The notes beneath the pieces are model-generated. The model did not search any database and was not told the origin of the DNA. It was given only the letters and a program-made list of their open reading frames with translations. A program made the translations under genes and the position numbers. 64,000 nucleotides of DNA from Chloroflexota bacterium. GTDB lineage: Bacteria; Chloroflexota; Anaerolineae; UBA4142. The stretch spans positions 1 through 64,000 of the forward strand of contig JACRBM010000096.1 in assembly GCA_016219275.1 (NCBI GenBank), given 5' to 3'. Below, in pieces: positions 17,813 to 27,600 of this stretch (position 1 is its first letter; each line of letters begins with the position of its first letter).

Positions 17813-19360
17813 TCATTCCTGCTCGACCAGAATTCTGCGCTTGCCCATGCGTTGGATGATCGCGCTTTTTTCGATTTCCGTTGGGCTATGTAAAATCCCC
17901 GATGTCTCCCACTCGAATTTCAGCATGCCTGCATTGATGCCCTCGCGCATGATGAACGCCATATCCCCGGCATTGTCAGTTTGATCAAGCAAGTTGGAGA
18001 AGGCATTCGTAATTTGTTGGAGTTTAGTCGAAACGACTGTATATCGAATCGCGGGCGCAACCCACACTTTGGAACGACTTGCGCGTTCGCGTTCGAGGAT
18101 GAATACGCGTTGCTCTTCTGCGCCGATCCGGATTGTGGCTTGCTCCAACGCAAATCCCATTTTATTGCCCGCGAGTTTTTGCATGGTTTGGATTTCACTG
18201 TCATTCTCGGTCGGCACGTTGCGTAACAATGTCCACCGAATCAATTTGCCCCCGCCATACCACACCGACCACGCTAACACACCCAGCAGGACTGATCCGC
18301 TCCACACGATCATAATATCGCGCAAGCCATACCCAGTGAGATAGTCGCGCGGGGGACCCAGCCATCTGATCCAGGTTGTAAGGTACGGATACGCGAACGC
18401 GGCGAATCCCGAAAAAAGCACAGCGAGCATCCAAAACTCCGGGCTTTTGAGTTCGAGGGTGCTGGCTTCTTTGGGGAACACGCGTGTTTTGAAGAATCGA
18501 AACGCGGCAACCATCAAAAAACCCGGTAAAAGTAAGAATGAAGGCACGCCGATCGCGATGAGAATTTCCGATTCACCGAGAACGCCAACATTGAATTTGT
18601 GCGATGTGGTCAAGGTGCCTTTCCAGGTCTGGTTGCCGCTTTGCCAGGTCACCTCGGTCTCCAAGACCAACGCATGTTTGCCCGATTGCACTTGTTCAGC
18701 GCCCTCAACCTGGTATTCCAATACCACCGCTTCTTGCGGCGCAAGGAGGATTTGTTGATTGGCCTTTTCTGGCAGAATGATGTTGACAAACGCCGGCTTG
18801 TGGACGAGAACCCGTGTGATCGTAATGGGAACAGTCGCGATATTGTTGACAATGAGGTAAACAAAACCGGTACGCCGTTCCTGCACGGTTTCGAGCGTGG
18901 TTTCGATGCGCGCCTGTGCGATTTTTTCAAGCGGTTCGGATGAACGATCTTGAATATCGAGCACGCCTCTGGCAATGTTTGCGATGGATTGATTCGCCAG
19001 GGTGGTAGTGTAATCAACACGCAGATGGAGTGTGCCGGTGGCATTGCCATTCGGTTTTTTCGCGACAGTGACTGTCCAAGCTGCCGTCGCCTGGGGTACG
19101 AGCGCATTACTTACCGGGGATTTGATCACAACATCCACACCCGCATCGCCAAACCAGGTCAAGTTCAAGCCCTGAAGCGTAGTGGTCAATGGATTCGTGA
19201 ACGTGATTAACACTTCAGTTTGTTCACCCGGCGCAAGTTTGAGTGTGGCGGGTGTGACAGTAAGCGTGATCGTAGGCGTCTGCGCATGGGCATCTAGTTG
19301 ACTGCCCAGAACTGTGCCAAGTGCAATTAGAGCGGCAAGCCAAATCTGTTTTAGCCACAT
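17813..19360 (-). CDS. Exported CARDB/NEW3-type protein with C-terminal membrane segments
   Basis: The product is 515 residues. ATG 19360 has GGAGG 4 bases upstream. A clear signal peptide (LAALIALGTVLGSQLDAHAQ) is followed by Ig-like beta domains of the kind that carry LKLAPGEQTEVLITFTNPL. Three hydrophobic segments follow (ILIAIGVPSFLLLPGFLMVA, MLAVLFSGFAAFAYPYL and SGSVLLGVLAWSVWYG). A cytoplasmic C-terminal ~130 residues complete it. It is probably an envelope protein; function is unknown. The 188-bp gap to the cmr operon holds no recognisable gene. Confidence 0.75.
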   Translation of the reverse strand: MWLKQIWLAALIALGTVLGSQLDAHAQTPTITLTVTPATLKLAPGEQTEVLITFTNPLTTTLQGLNLTWFGDAGVDVVIKSPVSNALVPQATAAWTVTVAKKPNGNATGTLHLRVDYTTTLANQSIANIARGVLDIQDRSSEPLEKIAQARIETTLETVQERRTGFVYLIVNNIATVPITITRVLVHKPAFVNIILPEKANQQILLAPQEAVVLEYQVEGAEQVQSGKHALVLETEVTWQSGNQTWKGTLTTSHKFNVGVLGESEILIAIGVPSFLLLPGFLMVAAFRFFKTRVFPKEASTLELKSPEFWMLAVLFSGFAAFAYPYLTTWIRWLGPPRDYLTGYGLRDIMIVWSGSVLLGVLAWSVWYGGGKLIRWTLLRNVPTENDSEIQTMQKLAGNKMGFALEQATIRIGAEEQRVFILERERASRSKVWVAPAIRYTVVSTKLQQITNAFSNLLDQTDNAGDMAFIMREGINAGMLKFEWETSGILHSPTEIEKSAIIQRMGKRRILVEQE

Positions 19361-19781
19361 CGTTCCTCCGCGAGTCCAACCAAAAGCGCAGGCATTGTGT
19401 GCAGAATTATTTCGAGCACCGCGACAAAGCGATATTTTTCCTTGCCCTTTGTGTTTTCAAGTGATTCTGCAAACAACACAATGCGCCACAACTCCGAAAC
19501 GCGCGCAACGCACGCGCGGCTCAGAATTGTGGCGCTTTTCTTTCAGCGTCTCGATTCGTCAACGAGTGAACCCAACCCAAATGGCTGGGTTCGCCATCAA
19601 GCATCACCGATCCGACTCCTCGACTGTCAGGTCTACGGTAGTTCTGTTCGGCTTGCAAGTCCATTATACTTTGAACTGGTACGTATCGCAAATTAAATTT
19701 GGACGACGGATTTCAGTTTTTGGACTGGGAAATCCGGAGAGACTGACTGGCTCCGCCGACACTCTCTCCAAACCTCGACAT
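19361..19781. other. Intergenic stretch with no supported gene
   Basis: These 421 bp lie between two minus-strand exported-protein genes. It presumably carries the terminator of the upstream gene and the promoter of the gene starting at 19360, but I could not identify either convincingly. Short open frames on the plus strand have no ribosome site. Confidence 0.5.
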
Positions 19782-21572
19782 TTATCTGTCGAATATCCTT
19801 ATCGTTGACGGTGTGCGACTGGGAGTTGGGCTAGCGGCGGACGTGCGGTCCAGCGCGAGCACATATCCACTCGATTGATCGTCGCGGCTCACAAAAGGTA
19901 AGAATATGATCCAGGGAATCTGTCCTGAATTGGTCACGGTTGGATAGGTCCCGCCGATTGCATTGCCACAACTGTTCCCACTCCAACGTAATTGATAGTA
20001 GTAGGTTTGCCCACTTGCGATGTCGGTGTCCGAAAAAGAATAGTTGGTTGGCGTAGACCAAATCGCGCAATTCGATTGGCTGGGTTGCGTGTGGATGAGC
20101 GCCCACGCGGTTGGATTCTGTGTGCCGATCTGATCTAGGGCGGTTGTGCGCCAGATTTGAAACGCGTCGGTCTTGTATTCCTGCGTCGTAGTCCATGTAA
20201 TCCAGTTGCCGTCGCTGGTCCACTGCGCGCGGAAGGCAGAAAACGTCGTTTGAGGTACGCTGGTTGGCGTGCTCGTCGGCGTACTGGTTCGTGTCGCGGT
20301 CGGTGTGCTCGTTGCCGTGCTAGTCCGCGTCGCGGTCGGTGTGCTCGTTGCCGTGCTAGTCCGCGTCGCGGTCGGTGTGCTCGTTACCGTGTTCGTCGGC
20401 GTGCTAGTCCGCGTCGCGGTCGGTGTGCTCGTTGCTGTGTTCGTCGGTGTGGTGGTGCGCGTCGTGGTTGGTGTACTCGTTGCCGTGCTCGTCGGCGTGT
20501 TGGTTCGCGTCGCGGTTGGTGTGCTCATCGCCGTGTTCGTCGGCGTGTTGGTTCGCGTCGTGGTTGGTGTACTCGTTGCCGTGCTCGTCGGCGTGTTGGT
20601 TCGCGTCGCGGTCGGAGTACTCGTTGGCGTACTGATCGGCGTACTGGTTCGCGTTGCCGTCGGGGTGGTTGTGGACGTGTTGGTTGGTGTGCTGGTTCGC
20701 GTTGCTGTCGGTGTGTTCGTTGGCGTGCTGGTTCGCGTCGGCGTGCTGGTCGCGGTGGGCGTGTTCGTCGGCGTGTTGGTGCGCGTCGCGGTTGGTGTGG
20801 TCGTGGGTGTACTCGTTGGGGTTGGCGTGAAAATCAACACAAGATTGATATTGGAAACCGGCTGATCGTTTGCTGTGTCTACGAGCATCAGCGAAGCACT
20901 GCCATCCGCGCCGCCCTGAACCGATAGCCGAATCGTATCGCCGCCGGACGCGGAATAGGCAAAGTAGGTGCTCAGGTCCGGCACACGAATATTCCCCAGG
21001 TTGATAAACCAATAACCCGACGTATCTACCAGTGCCGATGCGGTCGCCGACAATCCTGAACTCCCGGCACTGTCAATATCCGCCAGATTGAGGTACACCA
21101 TCGCGCCAGCGGCGGGCGTGATGCCATCGTTTTTGAAAACGAGACCATAGATCGTATCCGACCCAGGTAGTCCCAGTGTTGGACCTGTTGAAATCGTATA
21201 ATGTGCGCCGCCATTGTCATCCACCGTACTCCCAGCAACTATGTCGAAATAATACATGGTGTTGGGGTCGAGACCCGCCAGCGTCACATAGTGCGTCGTG
21301 CCGGCGAAGGTTGCGCCGCGATCATCGTTCGCGGTCGTACCCAGCGCGCTCGTGGTTCCATAGTTGACCGTACCCGTACTCGGTTGATCGGAGACCCAGG
21401 ATACGGTGAAGGACACGTCACGCACATTGGTGAGCATCACTGACGAGATTATCGGAGCGGCGGATGTGGTATGCACGCGCAGAGCCATGACGAATACCGT
21501 CGCCAGAAGGATGCCTTTGACAAAAGGAGAAAGGGACACGCGCGACAAGATGGACATGAGGATACAATCCAC
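19782..21572 (-). CDS. Secreted fibronectin-type III protein with long TPT-repeat stalk
   Basis: The product is 596 residues from a GTG at 21572, with GAGG about 8 bases upstream; ATG 21557 is an alternative. It has a signal peptide ending near TTSAAP. A fibronectin-like domain follows ([20 protein letters not shown], then [15 protein letters not shown]), then a carboxypeptidase-regulatory-like beta module. A stalk of about 190 residues of [11 protein letters not shown]-type repeats leads to a C-terminal domain. Its N-terminal part is clearly paralogous to the C-terminus of the giant protein encoded just upstream. It is probably a cell-surface protein; the partner or substrate is unknown. Confidence 0.8.
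   Translation of the reverse strand: MDCILMSILSRVSLSPFVKGILLATVFVMALRVHTTSAAPIISSVMLTNVRDVSFTVSWVSDQPSTGTVNYGTTSALGTTANDDRGATFAGTTHYVTLAGLDPNTMYYFDIVAGSTVDDNGGAHYTISTGPTLGLPGSDTIYGLVFKNDGITPAAGAMVYLNLADIDSAGSSGLSATASALVDTSGYWFINLGNIRVPDLSTYFAYSASGGDTIRLSVQGGADGSASLMLVDTANDQPVSNINLVLIFTPTPTSTPTTTPTATRTNTPTNTPTATSTPTRTSTPTNTPTATRTSTPTNTSTTTPTATRTSTPISTPTSTPTATRTNTPTSTATSTPTTTRTNTPTNTAMSTPTATRTNTPTSTATSTPTTTRTTTPTNTATSTPTATRTSTPTNTVTSTPTATRTSTATSTPTATRTSTATSTPTATRTSTPTSTPTSVPQTTFSAFRAQWTSDGNWITWTTTQEYKTDAFQIWRTTALDQIGTQNPTAWALIHTQPSQSNCAIWSTPTNYSFSDTDIASGQTYYYQLRWSGNSCGNAIGGTYPTVTNSGQIPWIIFLPFVSRDDQSSGYVLALDRTSAASPTPSRTPSTIRIFDR
20265..20830 (-). repeat. Tandem coding repeats (Thr-Pro-Thr stalk)
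   Basis: Degenerate units of mostly 24-48 bp encode TPTxTPTATRTxTPT. Neighbouring units share long identical blocks, so copy number is likely to vary by slippage or recombination. It lies inside the gene at 19782-21572. Confidence 0.9.
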
Positions 21573-21574
21573 GC

Positions 21575-21616
21575 GCTCAACCTCGCCAAGATCATGCGAT
21601 CTTGGCGAGGTTGAGC
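21575..21616. promoter_or_regulatory. Perfect 19-bp stem-loop between two exported-protein genes
   Basis: GCTCAACCTCGCCAAGATC (21575-21593) pairs perfectly with 21598-21616 around an ATGC loop. It begins 8 bp after the stop of the giant gene and ends 3 bp before the GTG of the next. On the minus strand the GAGG that would serve as ribosome site of the downstream gene lies in the 3' arm. No U-tract follows, so it may be a processing or translation-control structure rather than a terminator. Confidence 0.7.
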
Positions 21617-21623
21617 AAGCATT

Positions 21624-24600
21624 CTATTTCGTCACAAAGGGGAAATAGAATGGCAGGTTCATCCACCGCAACGTGATTGGTGGCGCAGGCGCGCGCGCGC
21701 TGGTATCCCCACTGCGAGCACCCCAGCCGTTCCCCGCGCCGTCAACCTGAATCGTCAGCGTATCGCCGTTCGATGAGTACGCGTAATACCCGCTCGACGA
21801 ACTCTGACGCAAGTTGCCGAGGTTCGCTTGCCAGTAGCCAAACCGATCCACGACTGCCGAAAGCGACGCGGAAGTTCCCGTTGTGCCGGTCTTGTTTTGA
21901 TCGGTGATGGTGATGTAGACCAACGCGCCTTCCGCCGGCGTCGTGCTATTCGGCTTGAACACCTGCCCATAGATCACATCCGAACTGGGCAAACCCAAGA
22001 TCGCGCCGGTCTTGAATGTATAGTGTGCTCCTTTGTTGTTGTCAACTGTGCTATCGGACACCAGGTCAAAGTAGTACGTGGTATTCGGTGACAGGTTGAA
22101 CAGTGTAACGTGATGTGAGGTGGCGACCGTCAACGCGTTGCGATCATCGTACGCAGTGTTGCCTAACGCGCTCGCCGTTCCAAAGTTGACCCAGCCCTGC
22201 GCCGCGCGATCAGTCACCCACGAGATCGTCGCGCTCGTGTCGCGCAGATTCGTCACTTGAACTTGAGTGATGCTGGGTACGTTTTTGAGATTGCGTTGCG
22301 CTTTGGGCGCGAGTGGCGCGCGCGGCGCGGCTTGCGCCGACCCACCTGGCACGTACGCGCTGGGTTGCGTGCACTTGACGAAATATCCCTTGTTCGCTTC
22401 AATCGCAAAATCATTGAACGACACATTGTTCAAGTGCGAATCCCAGCCGCCATTCAACCACCGGTCCGCTTCGGGGCAGTTGCCGCCTTGCGTGTTCATG
22501 CCGTCTGTCAAACTCTCGGCGGTCTGTGCGCTCGGCGCGTACGGCACGCCGACCAGATTCCAACCGGTGAACAGACTCAGCGGAATACCTTGCGTGAGTC
22601 CCGTGCCCTGGTACGACCAGGTATTCGCCTTGTTGCACTTGAGGAAATAGCCCATCCCTTGCTGGATCGGGAAATCGTTGAACGGCAAGCCGATCACATG
22701 CGAATCCCAGCCACTGCTGTACCATCGGTCCACTTCGGTACAACCGCCGCCTTGATTATTGATCGCGTTCGCCAAACTCGACGCAGTGTGTGTGATCGTT
22801 GGGCTGATCGGGAGACTGACCAAATTCCAGCCACTCGAAAACAGCAAACTCGTATTCACGTACGCGTACGCCGTCGCATTGTTCGGAAACGCGCCGGCTT
22901 GTCCGCCGCACGTATCGCCTGCCCAGGTTAGCTTGTAATAGTAAGTCTGCCCAGCGACGACCGTCGTATCGGTAAAGTTGTAGGCGTACGGCGTCGTCGT
23001 ACTCGCGCAATTCGATTGACTGGGCTGGGTGCGGACCGCCGTCCACGCCGCCGGGTTGATCGTCGGCGAACGCCACACCTGGAACTTGTCCGTCTTGGAT
23101 TCAGAGATTGTGGACCAGTTGACCTGCACTGTATTCGCCGACCATTGCGCGGAGAACGCCGAAACGTTCGTGCCGGCGGACGGCGTGGGCGTTGGCGTCG
23201 GCGATGGCGTTGCCGAGCCAACCTGCTCGCGTGTTTTTTCTTCGAGCGCGATCTCGTTGAGGCGCGGCGCAGTGCAAGATGAGCAGACGATGCCGACCGT
23301 GATCACACCATCGGTGTACTGCGCCGGATCAATCGGGCATTGCACGCGTTGAAGTGTATTGACTGGCAGATTCCAACACGCCGTGATCGGACTGCCATCC
23401 ACGCTCACTCCTTGCACGCGCGTACTCGACGCGCCATCGTAGAGCGTGAGGTTGAGCAGATAGTTTTTGGCTGGGTTGAGCCGACTGAATTGATAGTTCA
23501 GAGTGTTGCCGAACACGGTGCGGAATGTGTTCACTGCCTCACTCCCGCCCAAACTACTGGCAAACGGTGTGTTAGTCGCCAGATAGCCATACCCACGCGC
23601 GGCGTCGTACGCGACATCACTCGCGCCGCCGGCATCAATGTAGATGTACTCGATCGGTGTGAGCGTGACCTGACTGACGAACGCCGGACCGATGCTCGAA
23701 CCGGCTTTGCGAAAACGCGTCGGTGCGGCAGCACTACCACTTTGCCGTTGGAAACTGACGACGACGGAACCATCGCTGTACGCGGTGGCTGGTACGAGCA
23801 ACGAAAGCGTATTCGGCTGTGCGTCCACCATCGGCACGACACGCCCACTATCCGCGCCGTCAAAGAGCACGAGTTGGTTGAACGTATCACCCTCTTGATA
23901 GAATGTCGCGTCGAGGTGATAGAACCGACCGGGTTGCAAACCGTCAAAGCGATATTGCACCACGCCCGATCCGTCGTACCGCACCGTCTTGGTAATCGTC
24001 GCGCCGCCAAAGTCGAACGTCGAACCATTGAGATAGCCCGCGCCGTTCGCATTCGTGTACGCGGCGTCACTTGCGCCGCCGGCGTCCAGGTTCTGCGCGT
24101 TGATGCCGACGAACACGGTTCGCGTCGTCACATTGTTCGACTCGACCGATTCGGTGATCGTACTCAAACTGTCCGCGGTGATCGTGATCGTGTGCGTGCC
24201 AAACACGGTCGGCGCAAAACTGCGCGTCAGCGTGAGCGTGTTCGTGGCTGGGATCGTAGCGGTTGCCAGGTCTTGGTTATCAGAATAGCCGCCGCCCCGC
24301 GCGTTAAAGTTGGTATAGTGACTCGCCGCGTTCGTTTCACCAGTGTTCGAAATGGTGATCGTCGCGGTGATCGGCTCACCGACGACACGGTCGGTCGCCG
24401 AGAGCGCGATGGACGCGACGCGCAGATCGGGTTTCGTTTTGATGTAGAGCGTTTGCGAAACGACATTGTTGTTTTCGAGTGTCTCACTAATCGCGTTCGG
24501 CGGGTCCACCACCGCGTAGAGTGTTTGCGTGCGCGTGAATCCTTCCGTGTTCCAGTTGAAGGTCGCGGTGGTTGAACCACCGCCTGGGATCGTCGCGACG

Positions 24601-27600
24601 TAGGAACTGTCAATCAGGCGACCACCGGCGCTGGGATTCCCAGCATAGTAACTGACGACGGCGGACGACGCGGCTTGCGCGCCAGTGTTGCGTACTGTGA
24701 CGGTGATCGGAATCGTGTTGCCTTCTGAGGCGAGACAACTGGGACCACCCGGACAACCCAGGACGAGGTCGCTGGGTGTGACAACGAGGTCGAGTCCTGC
24801 TCCGGGTGTGAGACCCAGGTTGGTGAGCAAAACATCCGCCTGGCGATCAATCGTCACGCGCAGTGGCACATCAACCGATGTGCTGATCGGACGCGAGATG
24901 ACGTACTCATTGACCGCGCTCGCAAAGTTGGGAATGTTGATCGTCGTCGGTTGTGTGATCGTTTGCGTGGCAGAGTAGATCGTTTGATTGTTAATGTCCA
25001 CGCGCAAATTCGTTGCGCCGCCCGCGCCGACGTTTGTAACGAGCGCATCCATTGTGGAGGACGCGTATGTTTGCGAGACGACGCGTGTGTACGACGTTTG
25101 GTTGCCCCCGCCGGCAAACGCGAGACGCCGCGCGAATTGCATTACGTAGTTTTGTCCCGGCGAAGTGACGGTGTCGGGCACGGTGTAGCGGATGGTGTTC
25201 GCGTCGGGTTTCTCGGCGAGGTAGAATGCAACTTGTTGAGCACTCGCAGATGGATTTGTTGACCAACCGGGTGTAATGTTTTGGTATTCGATACGGATGC
25301 GACCAGCACCGCCCGCGCCACCAGTTGTTGGATCACCGCTACTGCTACCAGTGCCACCGGCTCCACCAAAGGCTGTTATCAAATTCGTTCCGAGCGTCAT
25401 TTGTTGCGCTTTGATTAGAATCGAACCACCGGCACCACCACCACCACCAGCACCGCTACTGTATCCGCCGACGTTTGTTCGGCTTCCACCATTTCCACCA
25501 TTGGCAATGATATTTCCAGAAACTGTCATCATGCGGCTGGAGATGTAGATTATTCCACCGCCACCGCCACCGCCCATTCCGTTCCAGTCATTAGGATTGC
25601 TATCTGAACAAGCCGCACCGCCACCACCACCTCCCAAAACCATGTTTGTCAAATCTGAAGTGCCTGCCGCTAACCCTCCATTCCCACTCGTGCCTCCATA
25701 GGTACCGCCAACGGCGTTATTCCCTGATGTTCCATTGCCTCCACCAGCACCTGGACGACAGGCACTACCTCCTGATCCAGTGAAATTACCTGCTCCTCCG
25801 CCGTTTCCATTGGACGCGCCAGATTGTATCCCTGTGCCATTTGTTCCGCTCCCTTGATAACCTGTTGCCGGTCCCTGATTTCCATGAACACCCGTTCCAC
25901 CAGAAAAGCCTGTACCAGTACCCGGAGAGAAACTATTATTAGACGCACTGGTACCGTTGGCAACAATGGTTCCATTGATTGTTGTGGTTCCATTTGCAAG
26001 GAATACGACAATCCCGCCCGTCCAACCATCCCAAGGCGTTGCGGTAATTAACCCGCCACTTTCCACTGTAACATTGCGGTATTGGCGTACTTTGATTGCT
26101 TGAGCGCGCCCGTTTGTATTGTCATACGCATAACTGAGTGGTTTAGCCAGTGTCCAGTTTGTTGTTGAATTTATCGCGGTGATTGTGTTGAATTCCCAAC
26201 GCCCAACATTGGCTGTCTCACGTGATTGGTGGAAAAGAATAAGATCACCAACTGCAAACCCTGTTGAACCCCCAGTGTTTGCTGTAGTACCGCTTGCAGT
26301 AACATTGGTTCGCACCAAATCGGCGTAGACCGTCATTCCTGATGTAACTACCAAATCGCCATCGCGTCCGTCGCCAAACACTTGCGCCGACGCTGTCCCC
26401 GCATTGAAATCCGCGCAGTACTTGCCCACACCCTTCAGCGTCGTTCCATCCGCCGCGTAAACCTTGCACGGCTCAATCGTTACCGTGTCGGGTTGGAAGT
26501 TGTGTGTGAAATCAACCGTGCTGAATTGCGCCACGTTGCCGTACACACGCACCGTCTTGTCGAGCGGACGATTCGTAATATCAAACGCGAACGCGGACGC
26601 GGCGGAAGTTGACACCGTGCCATTCACCGGCACCGTTACCGTTTGATGCGCGGGATCGTTCGAGCGAATCGTGAGCGACATCGAAACTGCGCCGGCAAGC
26701 GTTGTCGTGTCGAGCGATGCCACAACCGGCGTTGTGCCTGCCGGCGGAACGGTGATGATGCCATTCGCACCGGACAGTGTAAGTTTCGGATCGGACGAAT
26801 TGACGACGACGTTCAGCGGCATAATGCCGGTGTTGACGATAGAAATCGTCTGTTGTGGTTGCGCGCCTTGTGTTACCGTGCCAATGTTCCAGGTCGCGGG
26901 CGAGGTGTTCAAGACCGGTGCAGGATCAACATCAAACGTCGAGAGCGGACGCGCGCGCGTGTCAATCACATTGCCTTCACTGTCCGTCCACGACGCGAGC
27001 ATCAAATAATCAATCGTCGCGTTGTACGTTGGCGAGAACGTCGCGGTTGACCAGGTTACCGGCACAATCGTCGGACCCGCTTGAAGCGTCAGTGTGTACG
27101 GCAAATGCGCGACGACCGCGCCGCCGCCAACAATATCCACGTAGAGATTCGCGTTTTGAATTGTTTGCGTGTGTGGATTGTTGACAACCAGGTGCGTGGT
27201 GTTGTTGCCGGACGACGCGAACCTGGTTTGCGATACAATATCCACACTGAGGTTTCGCAACATTGATGATGAGTACGGCGTCAAGTTCTCGCTGAGCGCA
27301 GACATTTCCCGCGTCGTGATGAAACGATGACTGCCTTGCATATCGCTGTAACTGACGACGATGACCGGCATTGTGTACGGATCGTTGTTGACCGTGAACT
27401 TGAACGTATCGCGCGGCGTGTACGCGGCGACGGTAAAACTTTCGCCGGTGAGAATCGTTCCCGTGTCGAATCCAACTTGCAAACCTTCACTGCCGACGGC
27501 AATCGGCAGAGGCGCGTGATAACTCGAACCCAGGGCGAGCGAGCCGCTCGCGCTACCATCGCTCCAATTCATCGCGGTTGTGCCAGAGCCAACGACGCCG

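Noticed and set aside
20265-20830. Regular repeats that could suggest a second CRISPR array
   Set aside because: The units are contiguous, degenerate and in frame, with no unique spacers; they encode a Thr-Pro stalk.
20157-20927. Arg/Cys-rich and Val-rich open frames on the plus strand
   Set aside because: They are mirror readings of the TPT-repeat stalk encoded on the minus strand.
23340-24575. 411-codon open frame on the plus strand
   Set aside because: It lies opposite the giant minus-strand gene, lacks a ribosome site and is rich in Arg/His typical of antisense frames in GC-rich DNA.
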